Below, piece by piece: positions 8,224 to 18,900 of a DNA stretch of 64,000 nucleotides (within the stretch, counting starts at the first letter, position 1; the number at the start of each line of letters is the position of its first letter). The notes under the pieces are model-generated. The model saw only the letters and a program-made list of their open reading frames with translations. It was not told the origin of the DNA and ran no database searches. Position numbers and translations under genes: made by a program. The stretch lies in NCBI RefSeq assembly GCF_004025535.1, contig NZ_QJRG01000047.1:186001-250000 (forward strand), read 5' to 3'. This DNA comes from Pseudomonas alkylphenolica (GTDB taxonomy: Bacteria; Pseudomonadota; Gammaproteobacteria; Pseudomonadales; Pseudomonadaceae).

Positions 8224-8922
8224 ATGTCGATGCCTCTGGGCAAGCGCATGGGTGCGGAGCTGATCGGAACCTTCTGGTTGGTGTTGGGCGGCTGCGGCAG
8301 TGCGGTGTTAGCCGCCTCGTTACCGGCGGGGATCGGGCTGGTCGGGGTGGCGTTGGCCTTTGGCCTGACCGTGCTGACGATGGCTTTTGCAATCGGCCAC
8401 ATTTCGGGGTGCCATCTGAACCCGGCCGTCTCGCTGGGGCTGGTAGTTGGCGGGCGTTTCCCGGCTAAAGAACTCATTCCTTACGTTGTTGCTCAAGTGA
8501 TCGGGGCCATCATTGCTGCGGGCGTGATCTACTTCATCGCCAGCGGCAAGGCGGGCTTCGAGTTGTCTTCGGGCCTGGCTTCCAACGGCTATGCCGAGCA
8601 TTCGCCGGCCGGCTATTCATTGGCGGCAGGTTTTGCCAGTGAAGTTGTGATGACTGCGATGTTCATCCTGATCATCATGGGCGCCACCGACAGCCGTGCA
8701 CCGGCAGGCTTTGCGCCGATTGCCATTGGCCTGGCACTGACCCTGATCCACTTGATCTCGATTCCGGTGACCAACACCTCGGTCAACCCGGCGCGTAGCA
8801 CCGGGCCTGCGCTGTTTGTCGGCGGCTGGGCGCTGCAGCAGCTGTGGCTGTTCTGGGTGGCGCCGCTGATCGGGGCAGTGATCGGCGGCGCGCTGTACCG
8901 CGGCCTGGCTCGTGAGCCTTAG
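8224..8922 (+). CDS. aqpZ: Aquaporin Z
   Basis: The 232-residue protein has six transmembrane segments and both NPA boxes: [10 protein letters not shown] near residues 60-69 and [12 protein letters not shown] near 183-194. The second box continues into the Arg of the selectivity filter, as in water-selective aquaporins. The ATG at 8224 follows a gagg ribosome site; a GTG at 8194 would add ten residues unlike the family. The gene converges on guaD, and the two stop codons overlap by four bases. No link to purine use is evident. Confidence 0.94.
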   Translation: MSMPLGKRMGAELIGTFWLVLGGCGSAVLAASLPAGIGLVGVALAFGLTVLTMAFAIGHISGCHLNPAVSLGLVVGGRFPAKELIPYVVAQVIGAIIAAGVIYFIASGKAGFELSSGLASNGYAEHSPAGYSLAAGFASEVVMTAMFILIIMGATDSRAPAGFAPIAIGLALTLIHLISIPVTNTSVNPARSTGPALFVGGWALQQLWLFWVAPLIGAVIGGALYRGLAREP

Positions 8923-10223
8923 CGCTGGTGCACGCAGCGCCCGGCGGCGAACGTCTGTTTGACGGTACGGTCGTCGCCCAGGGTCATCAGCACGAACAGC
9001 GTCTCGTCGATGCTGTTCGATTGCTGGATGCGGTAGTCCATCAACGGCGTCGCTTTATAGTCGAGGACTACGAAGTCGGCATCGTTGCCCGGCTTGAGGC
9101 TGCCGATGCGGTCATCCAGGTACAGCGCCTGGGCACCGCCCAGTGTCGCCAGGTACAGTGACTTGAACGGGCTCAGGCGCGCCCCCTGAAGTTGCATGAC
9201 CTTGTACGCCTCATTGAGGGTGTTGAGCAGCGAGAAGCTGGTGCCTGCGCCGACATCCGTCCCCAGGCCGACCTTGACCTTGAAACGTTCCGCCTGTGGC
9301 AGGTTGAACAAGCCGCTGCCCAGAAACAGGTTGGAGGTCGGGCAGAACGCCACGGCCGAACCGGTTTCGGCCAGACGCTGACATTCCTCGTCGCACAGGT
9401 GCACACCGTGGGCGAACACCGAGCGCTCACCGAGCAGCTTGAAGTGGTCGTAGACGTCGAGGTAGCCCTTGCGCTCCGGGAACAGCTCCTTGACCCAGTC
9501 GATTTCCTTGAGGTTTTCGCTCAGGTGCGTGTGCATGTACAGGTCAGGGAATTCGCCCAGCAATTGACCGGCCAATGCCAGTTGTTCCGGTGTGCTGGTG
9601 GGGGCAAAGCGCGGGGTGACTGCATAGTGCAGGCGGCCCTTGCCGTGCCAGCGCTCGATCAGCGCTTTGCTTTCGGTGTAGCCGGACTCAGCGGTGTCGG
9701 TCAGGTAGTCCGGGGCATTGCGATCCATCATCACCTTGCCGGCGATCATGCGCAGGTCCAGCCGCTCTGCTTCTTCAAAGAAGGCATTGACCGACTCGGG
9801 GTGCACGCTGCCAAACACCAGGGCGGTGGTGGTGCCGTTGCGCAGCAGTTCTTCGACGAAGATCTTCGCCACCGTGTCGGCGTGTGCCTTGTCGGCAAAC
9901 TGCTTCTCGCACGGGAAGGTGTAGGTGTTGAGCCAGTCCAGCAGTTGCTCACCGTAGGAACCGATCATGCCGGTCTGCGGGAAGTGGATATGGGTATCGA
10001 TAAAGCCAGGGGTGATCAGTGCGTCCTGATGGTGCTGCACTTCAATGTCGGCAGGCAGTGTCGGCAGCAGTTCGCTGGCATGCCCCAGGGCGCTGATCTT
10101 GCCGTTGTCGACCACCAGCAGGCCGTCTTCGAAATACTGGTACGACGCCTCGATGCCCACTTCGGCAGGGTCGGCGATGCTGTGCAGGATGGCGGCACGG
10201 TAGGCTTTGCGGGTTGCGCTCAT
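8919..10223 (-). CDS. guaD: Guanine deaminase
   Basis: The protein has 434 residues from the ATG at 10223 ([15 protein letters not shown]). It is an amidohydrolase with metal ligands in [21 protein letters not shown] and LGTDVGAG, in the order expected for guanine deaminase. It converts guanine to xanthine and ammonia, supplying XdhAB encoded just upstream. A longer frame to 10334 has an N terminus unlike the family. The spacing to xdhC is ten bases, so xdhA-xdhB-xdhC-guaD is probably one operon, although a REP element lies between xdhB and xdhC. Confidence 0.94.
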   Translation of the reverse strand: MSATRKAYRAAILHSIADPAEVGIEASYQYFEDGLLVVDNGKISALGHASELLPTLPADIEVQHHQDALITPGFIDTHIHFPQTGMIGSYGEQLLDWLNTYTFPCEKQFADKAHADTVAKIFVEELLRNGTTTALVFGSVHPESVNAFFEEAERLDLRMIAGKVMMDRNAPDYLTDTAESGYTESKALIERWHGKGRLHYAVTPRFAPTSTPEQLALAGQLLGEFPDLYMHTHLSENLKEIDWVKELFPERKGYLDVYDHFKLLGERSVFAHGVHLCDEECQRLAETGSAVAFCPTSNLFLGSGLFNLPQAERFKVKVGLGTDVGAGTSFSLLNTLNEAYKVMQLQGARLSPFKSLYLATLGGAQALYLDDRIGSLKPGNDADFVVLDYKATPLMDYRIQQSNSIDETLFVLMTLGDDRTVKQTFAAGRCVHQR

Positions 10224-10233
10224 AGGGCTCTCG

Positions 10234-11079
10234 TCATATGGCTTGGCTGCGCCGTGAAGGCGGCAGCAATTGGGCAATGGGGCCGGCGTTGGTAGCATTG
10301 TCGTGCTGGCCAAAGCTGGCGTTGTAGGTGGCAATGATTTCTGCGGCGATGGACACGGCGATCTCGATCGGCAGCTTGCCCTTGACCTCGGCCAGGCCCA
10401 TCGGGCAACGCATGCGTTGCAGGCGCTCGTCGGTGTAGCCGCGTTCGCGCAGGCGATGCTCGAACTTGACGCGTTTGGTTTTCGAGCCGATCAAACCGAA
10501 CCAGGTGAAATCGTTGCGTTTGAGGATTGCGGCCGTCAGTTCCAGGTCCAGTTGATGGTTGTGGGTCATGACGATGCAATAGCTGCCGGCGGGCAGGTCG
10601 TCTACTTCATCGACCGGCTCTTCACTGACAATCTTGCTGACTCCGGCGGGAATGCTTTCGGGGAATTCCTGTTCGCGTGAGTCGATCCAGCGCACCCTGC
10701 ATGGCAGCGCGGCGAGCAAGGGTACCAGAGCTCGGCCGACATGGCCTGCGCCGAACACGGCGATCTGCGCTTGAACCTGGCCCATAGGCTCGAACAGCAG
10801 CACCGTGGCGCCACCGCAGCACTGGCCAAGGCTGGCGCCGAGGCTGAAACGCTCCAGGTGGGGAGATTCGCGACGTTCGGCAAGCATTTGCCGGGCGATT
10901 TTCATCGCCTTGTATTCCAGGTGCCCGCCACCGATGGTGTCGAACAGCTGTTCGGCGCTGACTACCATCTTTGAGCCGGCGTTGCGCGGCGTCGAACCGC
11001 GCTCTTCGATGATGGTCACCAGCACGCAGGCTTCACCGCGGGCTTGCAGGTCGGCGAGGGCGTTGATCCAGGTGTGCAT
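10234..11079 (-). CDS. xdhC: Xanthine dehydrogenase accessory protein XdhC
   Basis: The 281-residue protein begins MHTWINALADLQARGEACVLVTIIEERGSTPR, the XdhC/CoxI N-terminal domain. A C-terminal Rossmann-like domain follows, with VFGAGHVGRALV and FTWFGLIGSKTKR. XdhC binds molybdenum cofactor, helps its sulfuration and delivers it to the large subunit. A conserved CCGGATVLL stretch lies near residue 100. An in-frame GTG at 11085 is an alternative start; the ATG at 11079 has better spacing from the upstream AGG. Confidence 0.92.
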   Translation of the reverse strand: MHTWINALADLQARGEACVLVTIIEERGSTPRNAGSKMVVSAEQLFDTIGGGHLEYKAMKIARQMLAERRESPHLERFSLGASLGQCCGGATVLLFEPMGQVQAQIAVFGAGHVGRALVPLLAALPCRVRWIDSREQEFPESIPAGVSKIVSEEPVDEVDDLPAGSYCIVMTHNHQLDLELTAAILKRNDFTWFGLIGSKTKRVKFEHRLRERGYTDERLQRMRCPMGLAEVKGKLPIEIAVSIAAEIIATYNASFGQHDNATNAGPIAQLLPPSRRSQAI

Positions 11080-11102
11080 ATTCACTTACCTATCGGGTGC
11101 CT

Positions 11103-11165
11103 GTGCTGGCCTCTTCGCGGGCAAGCCCGCTCCCAAAGCAGGAGCAGGCTTGCCCGCGATGGGCG
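11103..11165. repeat. REP palindrome between xdhB and xdhC
   Basis: tcgcgggcaagcccgctcc (11115-11133) pairs with ggagcaggcttgcccgcga (11141-11159) with few mismatches. It is the classic P. putida type REP (cttcgcgggc...cccgctcc) placed inside an operon, where it may lower downstream expression or protect the upstream mRNA. Confidence 0.75.
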
Positions 11166-11167
11166 CG

Positions 11168-13564
11168 TTACGGAGCTACGGTTTCAACCTCGACAGCCGC
11201 CTCGCGGGCTGCCACCGCCTTGCGCATCTGCTCACACCCCCACAGCACACGCTCAGGGGTTGCCGGTGCATCGACCTTTGGCTGCACGCGGTAGTCAGCC
11301 AGGCTGGCCACGGCATCCTTGATCGCACACCAGGCGGCGATGCCCAGCATGAACGGCGGTTCGCCCACGGCTTTGGAGTGGAACACGGTGTCTTCCGGGT
11401 TCTTGCGGTTTTCTACCAGCTTGACCCTGAAGTCGATCGGCATGTCGGCCACGGCCGGGATCTTGTAGCTCGCCGGGCCATTGGTCATCAGCTTGCCCTT
11501 GGCGTTCCACACCAGTTCTTCAGTGGTCAGCCAGCCCATGCCCTGTACGTAGCCGCCTTCCACCTGGCCGATGTCGATGGCCGGGTTCAGCGAGGCGCCG
11601 ACGTCGTGCAGGATGTCGGTGCGCAGCATCTTGTATTCGCCCGTCAGGGTGTCGACGATGACTTCGGCGCAGGCCGCGCCGAACGCGAAGTAGTAGAACG
11701 GACGGCCACGGGCCTGGCTGCGGTCGTAATAGATTTTCGGGGTTTTGTAGAAGCCGGTACTCGACAGCGACACCTGGGCAAAATACGCCTGCTGGATCAG
11801 TGCGTCGAAGCTGACAATCTCGTCGCGGATACGCACATGGTTGTTGCGGAATTCGACATCTTCTTCAGTCACCTTGTACTGGCGAGCGGCGAATTCGACC
11901 AGGCGTTTCTTGATGGTCTCTGCCGCATTCTGCGCTGCCTTGCCGTTGAGGTCGGCGCCGGAGGAAGCCGCCGTTGGCGAAGTGTTGGGTACCTTTTCGG
12001 TGTTGGTGGCGGTGATTTGAACCCGGTCAAAATCGACCTGGAACACTTCGGCCACCACTTGCGCAACCTTGGTGTTCAGGCCCTGGCCCATTTCGGTGCC
12101 GCCGTGGTTCAAGTGGATGCTGCCGTCGGTGTAGACGTGCACCAGCGCACCGGCCTGGTTGAGGAAACTGGCAGTAAAGGAAATGCCGAATTTAACCGGA
12201 GTCAGCGCCAGGCCTTTTTTCAGGATCGGGCTGTGGGCGTTGAAGCGACGAATCGACTCGCGGCGCTCGTGGTAGTCGGCACTGGCTTCCAGCTCTGCGG
12301 TCATTTCCTCGAGCATGTTGTGCTCGACGGTCTGGTAGTAGTGGGTAACGTTGCGCTCGGTCTTGCCGTAGTAGTTGGCCTTGCGCACCGACAGCGGGTC
12401 GGTTGCCAGGTGGCGGGCGATGTGGTCCATCACCTCCTCGATGGCAACCATCCCCTGCGGGCCGCCGAAGCCGCGGTAGGCGGTGTTCGATGCGGTGTTG
12501 GTCTTGCAGCGGTGGCCGTTGACCGTGGCATCGCCCAGGTAGTAGGCGTTGTCGGAGTGGAACATGGCGCGGTCGACGATCGATGCCGAAAGGTCCGGCG
12601 AATAACCGCAGTTGCCGGCCAGTTCGAGGTTGATACCGTGCAGGCGGCCGCTGTCGTCGAAGCCGACGTCGTATTCGACATAGAACGGGTGACGCTTGCC
12701 GGTCATCAGCATGTCCTCGACCCGCGGCAGGCGCATCTTGGTGGGCTGGCCGGTCAGGCGCGCGATCACTGCGCACAGGCAGGCCGGGCTGGCGGCCTGG
12801 GTTTCCTTGCCGCCGAAGCCGCCACCCATGCGACGCATGTCGACCTGGATCTTGTTCATTGGCACATCGAGCACTTCAGCGACCAGCTTTTGCACTTCGG
12901 TGGGGTTCTGGGTCGAGCAGTAGACGATCATCCCGCCGTCTTCGGTGGGCATCACCGAGGAGATCTGGGTTTCGAGGTAGAAGTGTTCCTGGCCGCCGAT
13001 GTGCAAGGTGCCTTGCAGGCGGTGCGGCGCGCTGGCCAGGGCGCTGACCGAGTCGCCGCGCTTGTGGGTGTGGCTGTCGAGCACGAAGTGCTTTTTGCGC
13101 AAGGCTTCGACGACATCCAGAACCGGTTCCAGGTCTTCGTATTCAACAATGGCGGCCATGGCCGCACGGCGTGCAGTGTCGAGGTCGCGCGCGGCGACGG
13201 CGAGTACCGGCTGGCCGACGAACTCGACGGTGTCGATGGCCAGCAGCGGGTCGCCGGGCATGATCGCACCGATGTCCTTGAGGCCGGGGATGTCTTCGTG
13301 GGTGATAGCGATACGCACCCCTTCGAAGGCATAGCAGGGGCTGGTATCGATCTTCAGCACCCGGGCATGGGCGCGGTCGGACATGCGCGCATACACATGC
13401 AGCTGGTTGGGGAATTCCAGGCGGTCATCGATGTACTGCGCCTCACCGCTGACCTGTTTGTCGGCGCTGTCGTGCTTGAGGCTGCGACCGACACCGGTGG
13501 TCAGGTCCTGGCTGAACAGTGCGGCCATTTCTGCCTGGCTTTTGGCGACGTGATGATTAGACAT
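11168..13564 (-). CDS. xdhB: Xanthine dehydrogenase, molybdopterin-binding large subunit
   Basis: The 798-residue protein begins MSNHHVAKSQAEMAALFSQDL. It shows molybdenum hydroxylase signatures: GQEHFYLETQ, MRRMGGGFGGKETQ, AYRGFGGPQGM, and near the C terminus AVGEPPFMLGIA with the catalytic Glu. It oxidises hypoxanthine and xanthine to urate with XdhA. The length fits bacterial two-subunit enzymes. The start overlaps the end of xdhA by eight bases, indicating coupling. Confidence 0.95.
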   Translation of the reverse strand: MSNHHVAKSQAEMAALFSQDLTTGVGRSLKHDSADKQVSGEAQYIDDRLEFPNQLHVYARMSDRAHARVLKIDTSPCYAFEGVRIAITHEDIPGLKDIGAIMPGDPLLAIDTVEFVGQPVLAVAARDLDTARRAAMAAIVEYEDLEPVLDVVEALRKKHFVLDSHTHKRGDSVSALASAPHRLQGTLHIGGQEHFYLETQISSVMPTEDGGMIVYCSTQNPTEVQKLVAEVLDVPMNKIQVDMRRMGGGFGGKETQAASPACLCAVIARLTGQPTKMRLPRVEDMLMTGKRHPFYVEYDVGFDDSGRLHGINLELAGNCGYSPDLSASIVDRAMFHSDNAYYLGDATVNGHRCKTNTASNTAYRGFGGPQGMVAIEEVMDHIARHLATDPLSVRKANYYGKTERNVTHYYQTVEHNMLEEMTAELEASADYHERRESIRRFNAHSPILKKGLALTPVKFGISFTASFLNQAGALVHVYTDGSIHLNHGGTEMGQGLNTKVAQVVAEVFQVDFDRVQITATNTEKVPNTSPTAASSGADLNGKAAQNAAETIKKRLVEFAARQYKVTEEDVEFRNNHVRIRDEIVSFDALIQQAYFAQVSLSSTGFYKTPKIYYDRSQARGRPFYYFAFGAACAEVIVDTLTGEYKMLRTDILHDVGASLNPAIDIGQVEGGYVQGMGWLTTEELVWNAKGKLMTNGPASYKIPAVADMPIDFRVKLVENRKNPEDTVFHSKAVGEPPFMLGIAAWCAIKDAVASLADYRVQPKVDAPATPERVLWGCEQMRKAVAAREAAVEVETVAP

Positions 13565-15011
13565 AAGCGGTCACCCGGGTTTCGATGTGCGGCGTTTGCA
13601 GTTCAATGAAGTATTTGCGCAGCAGGTTCTGCGCGCTCAGCAGACGGTATTCCTTGCTTGCGCGGAAGTCCGACAGCGGCGTGAAGTCTTCGGCCAGGGC
13701 CTGGCAGGCACGCTCGATGCTGGCCTGGTTCCAGGCTTTGCCCACCAGTGCGGCCTCACAGGCACGGGCGCGCTTGGGGATCGCGGCCATGCCGCCGAAG
13801 GCGATGCGTGCGGCTTCGACCACGCCGTTTTCAATGCGTAGGTTGAACGCTGCGCACACGGCGGAAATATCGTCATCCAGGCGCTTGGAGACTTTGTAGG
13901 CGCGGAATGTCCAGCCGCTACGGGCGCGCGGCACGATGATCTTCTCGATGAACTCGCTTTCCTGGCGGGCAGTGATGCGGTAGTCGATGAAGTAGTCTTC
14001 CAGTGCCAGGGTGCGGGTGTTTTCACCTTTGCGCAGCACCACCTGTGCGTCCAGGGCAATCAGCAGCGGCGGGGAGTCGCCGATCGGCGAGGCGTTGCCG
14101 ATGTTGCCGCCCAGGGTGCCCTGGTTGCGGATCTGCAACGAGGCGAAACGGTGCAGCAGTTCACCGAAGTCCGGGTACTCGCGGCTCAGGGCGTCGTAGC
14201 AGTCGGTCAGTGGCGTGGCGGCACCGATCTCGAGCTGCTCATCGTTGCTGTCGATACGCTTGAGCTCAGCAACGTTACCGACGTAGATCATCACCGGCAG
14301 GGTTTTATGGAACTGGGTCACTTCCAGCGCCAGGTCGGTCCCGCCGGCGAGCAGGCGGGCTTCGGGGTGCGAGCCATAAAGGTCGGCGAGATCAGCCACG
14401 GTCAACGGCACCAGGCAGCGCTTGTCGCCACTGTTGAGCTCACCGGTTTCGCTTGGTGCGATGGCTTTCAGGCGGGCGATGGTTTGCGCCTGGTTGGTAT
14501 CGAACTGGTCAGGTTTGGCCTGGCAGCAGGATTGTTCGGCAGCAGCGAGGATCGGGCGGTAACCGGTGCAGCGACAGAGGTTGCCGGCCAGGGCTTCCTG
14601 GGCCTTGTGCAGATCCGGTGCATCGCTGTTCTTTTGCAGGGCAAACAGCGACATGACAAAGCCCGGGGTACAGAAGCCGCATTGCGAGCCGTGACAGTCG
14701 GCCATGGCCTGCTGCACGCTGTGCAGTTGGCCCTGATGCTTGAGGCCCTCAACACTGATCAGTTGCTTGCCGTGCAGCGACGAGACGAAGGTCAGGCAGG
14801 AGTTCAGGCTGCGGTAGCGGATGTGCTCGCGGCCATCGTCGTCTTCACTCAGCTCGCCGACCACCACGGTGCAGGCACCACAATCGCCGCTGGCGCAGCC
14901 TTCCTTGGTACCGGACTTGCCCAGGTGCTCGCGCAGGTATTGCAGCACGGTCAGGTTGGGATCCAGGGCATGCTCACTGCGCAGCTCCTGGTTAAGAAGA
15001 AACTGGATCAC
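13557..15011 (-). CDS. xdhA: Xanthine dehydrogenase, FeS/FAD small subunit
   Basis: The 484-residue protein has an N-terminal plant-type [2Fe-2S] domain (CASGDCGACTVV near 40-51), a second [2Fe-2S] domain (QCGFCTPGFVMS near 111-122 and CRCTGYRPI near 146-154), and an FAD domain with LLAGGTDLALE and GGNIGNASPIGD. Electrons pass from the molybdenum subunit through these centres to NAD+. It begins with GTG at 15011, preceded by gagg. It is the first gene of the xdh operon, and the motif TGACCTCTGGGTCAGGAA lies about 75-92 bases upstream. Confidence 0.95.
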   Translation of the reverse strand: MIQFLLNQELRSEHALDPNLTVLQYLREHLGKSGTKEGCASGDCGACTVVVGELSEDDDGREHIRYRSLNSCLTFVSSLHGKQLISVEGLKHQGQLHSVQQAMADCHGSQCGFCTPGFVMSLFALQKNSDAPDLHKAQEALAGNLCRCTGYRPILAAAEQSCCQAKPDQFDTNQAQTIARLKAIAPSETGELNSGDKRCLVPLTVADLADLYGSHPEARLLAGGTDLALEVTQFHKTLPVMIYVGNVAELKRIDSNDEQLEIGAATPLTDCYDALSREYPDFGELLHRFASLQIRNQGTLGGNIGNASPIGDSPPLLIALDAQVVLRKGENTRTLALEDYFIDYRITARQESEFIEKIIVPRARSGWTFRAYKVSKRLDDDISAVCAAFNLRIENGVVEAARIAFGGMAAIPKRARACEAALVGKAWNQASIERACQALAEDFTPLSDFRASKEYRLLSAQNLLRKYFIELQTPHIETRVTAYV

Positions 15012-15085
15012 GGGAAGGCCTCACACGCGGTTTATTGTTGTTGAGCGGACTGTAAGCAGACTTGATTTTTAGGTCAACATTTTTC

Positions 15086-15103
15086 TGACCTCTGGGTCAG
15101 GAA
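15086..15103. promoter_or_regulatory. Candidate operator upstream of xdhA
   Basis: TGACCTCTGGGTCAGGAA, with preceding C, contains the perfect inverted repeat CTGACC-N4-GGTCAG. A copy differing at two mirror positions (TGACTTCTGAGTCAGGAA) lies at 7014-7031 before the purine permease. The compensating changes keep the palindrome, as expected for a protein-binding site. Confidence 0.55.
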
Positions 15104-15306
15104 ATTTTCCAGCCCATTACCCACCTGCAACAGGTGCTTCTTCTATAGAGCATAGCCCCGCGCTCCTGGCAGAACTGTTTGCATAACTATTTGCAACAGA
15201 GGTGCGTGATTCGTGCCAACTTCTGCACCCAGGCCCCTGCGCGACGCAGGGGCAAGTGCGCTACAATTGCGCCCTTTGCACCGTTCAATGATTTTGAAGG
15301 ACAACC

Positions 15307-15966
15307 ATGACGTTCAAGGCGCCGGACAGCCTCTCCGAGCAAATTGCCCACTACCTGGCCGAGCGGATTATCCGCGGCGAGCTAAAGCCTGCTGAACGGA
15401 TCCAGGAACAGAAGGTCACCCAGGCGTTGAATGTCAGTCGCGGCTCGGTGCGTGAAGCCTTGCTGATCCTTGAACGTCGCCACCTGGTGACCATCTTGCC
15501 GCGCCGTGGCGCGCACGTGACCGAACTCGACGAGCACGGTGTACGCAGCCTGTGCACGCTGATGGGCGAGCTTTACACCTTGCTGGGCAATGCCGTGGCC
15601 AAGGGCTGGCGTCATGACACCGACCTGCTCGCATTCCTCAAGATCCAGCAGCGCCTGACTGTGGCGCTCGAGAGCCAGGACATCAAGGCATTCGTCGAAG
15701 AAAGCTTCGCGGTGATGCGCGCAGCCTATCCGTTCGCCAACAATCCTTACCTGCAGGAAACCGTTGAAAACCTGCAGCCGGCGATGAGCCGCGCTTATTA
15801 CCTGGCGCTGGATCAACGCAAGGCCGAGATGAGCGATTTTCTGGCCCTGTTCGCCAACCTGCTCGAGGCCGTGATTGCACGCGACCAGGCACGGATTCGC
15901 ACGGTGCTGGCCGAATACTGCCAGCGCAGCTGCGAGCTGGTGCTGGCGGCATTGGCGTCTGCCTGA
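15307..15966 (+). CDS. GntR family transcriptional regulator
   Basis: The 219-residue protein has an N-terminal GntR winged helix (LSEQIAHYLAERIIRGELKP, then QEQKVTQALNVSRGSVREAL) and a C-terminal FCD-type helical domain. The ATG at 15307 follows gaagga. It lies divergent from xdhA and only two bases before smc, so it may regulate xdh and be read together with smc. It is distinct from the GntR protein at 7269. No ligand can be named from sequence. Confidence 0.85.
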   Translation: MTFKAPDSLSEQIAHYLAERIIRGELKPAERIQEQKVTQALNVSRGSVREALLILERRHLVTILPRRGAHVTELDEHGVRSLCTLMGELYTLLGNAVAKGWRHDTDLLAFLKIQQRLTVALESQDIKAFVEESFAVMRAAYPFANNPYLQETVENLQPAMSRAYYLALDQRKAEMSDFLALFANLLEAVIARDQARIRTVLAEYCQRSCELVLAALASA

Positions 15967-15968
15967 GC

Positions 15969-18900
15969 ATGCGCCTGAAGTGCATTCGCCTGGCCGGGTT
16001 CAAGTCGTTCGTCGACCCCACTACGGTTAACTTCCCCAGCAACATGGCGGCCGTTGTCGGCCCCAATGGCTGCGGCAAGTCCAACATCATCGATGCGGTG
16101 CGCTGGGTGATGGGCGAAAGTTCGGCGAAAAACCTGCGTGGCGAGTCGATGACCGACGTCATCTTCAATGGCTCGACCAGCCGCAAGCCGGTCAGCCAGG
16201 CCAGTATCGAGCTGGTGTTCGATAACTCCGACAGCACCCTGGTCGGCGAATACGCCGCCTATGCGGAAATCTCCATCCGCCGCAAAGTTACCCGTGACGC
16301 GCAGAACACCTATTACCTCAACGGCACCAAATGCCGGCGCCGCGATATCACCGATATCTTCCTCGGCACGGGCCTGGGGCCGCGCAGCTACTCGATCATC
16401 GAGCAGGGGATGATCTCCAAGCTGATCGAGGCCAAGCCTGAAGACCTGCGCAACTTCATCGAGGAAGCGGCGGGGATCTCCAAGTACAAGGAGCGTCGGC
16501 GCGAGACCGAAAACCGTATTCGTCGCACCCACGAAAACCTCGAACGCCTGACCGACCTGCGCGAAGAGCTGGAGCGCCAGCTTGAACGCTTGCACCGTCA
16601 GGCCCAGGCCGCCGAGAAGTACAAGGAATACAAAGCCGAAGAGCGCCAGCTCAAGGCGCAGTTGTCGGCGTTGCGCTGGCAGGCGCTGAACCTGCAGGTG
16701 GCCCAGCGCGAAGCGGTGATCGGTGACCAGGAAGTGGCCTTCGAGGCGCTGATGGCCGAGCAGCGCAATGCCGATGCCAGCATCGAGCGCTTGCGCGATG
16801 GTCATCATGAGCTGTCCGAACGCTTCAATCTGGTGCAGGGCCGCTTTTATTCTGTCGCCGGTGACATCGCCCGGGTCGAGCAGAGTATCCAGCATGGCCA
16901 GCAGCGTTTGCGCCAGTTGCAGGATGACCTCAAGGAAGCAGAGCGCTCGCGCCTTGAAACCGAGTCGCACCTGGGGCACGACCGCACCTTGCTGGCCACG
17001 CTGGGTGAAGAGCTCGAACTGATCGAGCCCGAGCAGGCCATGACCCTGGCCGCCGCCGAAGAGTCGGCGGCGGGCCTGGAAGAAGCCGAAGGCACCATGC
17101 ACGGCTGGCAGGAGCAGTGGGACACGTTCAACACCCGTTCCGCCGAGCCGCGCCGGCAAGCTGAAGTGCAGCAGGCGCGCATCCAGCAGCTTGAGCAGGC
17201 ACTGGAGCGGCTTGCCGAGCGCCAGCGCAAGCTGGGCGAAGAGCGTGACCAGCTCAGCGCGGATCCGGAAGACGCCGCCATTCTGGAGCTGGGCGAACAG
17301 CTGGCCAGCAGCGACCTGGTGCTTGAAGACCTGCACCTGCAGGAACAGCAGGTAGTGGAACAGCTGGAAGCACTGCGTGAGCAACTTCAGCAGGCAGCAG
17401 CGGCGCAGCAGCAGGCTCAGGGCGAGTTGCAACGCCTGGGCGGCCGTTTGGCGTCGCTTGAGGCCCTGCAGCAAGCCGCTCTCGATCCTGGCACCGGCAC
17501 TGCGCAATGGCTGCGTGAGCAAGGCCTGGAGCAGCACCCGCGCCTGGCCGAAGGCCTTCGGGTAGCGCCGGGGTGGGAACTGGCGGTAGAAACCGTGCTG
17601 GGCGCCGACCTGCAGGCCGTGCTGGTCGACGATTTCACTCAGCTTGACCTGGGCGCATTCAGTCAGGGCGACCTGCGCCTGCTTGAGTCCACGGCCGATA
17701 GCGCGCGAATTGCCGGCAGCCTGCTCGACAAGGTCGAGGGGCGAATCGATCTGGCGCCCTGGTTGGGGCAGGTCGTGCCTGTGGAAGACCTGGAGCAGGC
17801 CTTGGCGCGGCGCAGTCAGTTGAGTGCCGGTCAAAGCCTGGTGAGCCGCGATGGGTATTGGGTGGGTCGCCACTTCCTGCGGGTCAATCGCGCCAGCGAC
17901 GCACAGGGTGGCCTGCTGGCCCGTGCCCAGGAGCTGGAGCAACTGGGACTCGAGCGTCAGGAGCAGGAGACGGCACTTGAGCTGCTCGACGCCCAGCTTC
18001 AGCAGCAGCGTGAGCAGCAGCAGGCGCTGGAAGAGCGCCGCGAGCAGTTGCGTCGCCATGCTCAGGATCAAGCCCGTCAGCAGAGTGAGCTGAACGCACG
18101 CCTGTCCGCGGGCAAAGCGCGCGCCGAGCAATTGAGCTTGCGGCGCCGGCGTCTGGAAGAAGAGCTCGTCGAGCTGGTCGAGCAACGCGCCCTCGAAAGC
18201 GAAAACCTCGGTGAGTCGCGTCTGCAACTGCAGGAAGCGCTGGAACTGATGGCCCAGGACACCGAACAGCGCGAGCTGTTGATGGCCCAGCGCGACAGTT
18301 TGCGCGAGCGCCTTGACCGGGTGCGTCAGGAGGCGCGTCAGCACAAGGATCATGCCCATCAGTTGGCCGTGCGTCTGGGTTCGTTGCGCGCCCAGCATGA
18401 CTCCACGCGTCAGGCCCTGGAGCGCCTGGAGCTGCAATCGGAGCGCCTGACTGAAAAGCGCGAGCAGCTCAGCCTGAATCTGGAAGAGGGCGAAGCGCCG
18501 CTCGAAGAGCTGCGCCTGAAACTCGAAGAACTGCTGGAAAAACGCATGAGCGTCGATGACGAAATGCGCCAGGCACGCTTGCACATGGATGAAGCGGATC
18601 GCGAACTGCGGGACGTGGAAAAGCGCCGTACCCAGGCCGAACAGCAGGGGCAGTTGCTGCGTGGTCAGCTGGAGCAGCATCGCCTGGAGTGGCAGGGCTT
18701 GAGCGTGCGGCGTAAAACCCTGCAGGAGCAACTGCAGGCCGACGGCTACGACTTGCAAGGGGTGTTGAATACCTTGAGCGATACGGCCAGCGAGCAGGAG
18801 TCCGAGCAGGAGCTGGAGCGTATCGATGCCCGTATCCAGCGTCTGGGCGCAATCAACCTGGCCGCCATCGACGAGTACCAGCAGCAGTCCGAGCGCAAGC

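Noticed and set aside
10805..13609. A 934-residue open frame on the plus strand
   Set aside because: It lies opposite xdhB-xdhC and xdhA, which have clear domains; long antisense frames are common in GC-rich DNA.
15813..18758. A 981-residue open frame on the minus strand
   Set aside because: It is an antisense shadow of smc, rich in Leu/Gln from the coiled coil codons, with no domain.
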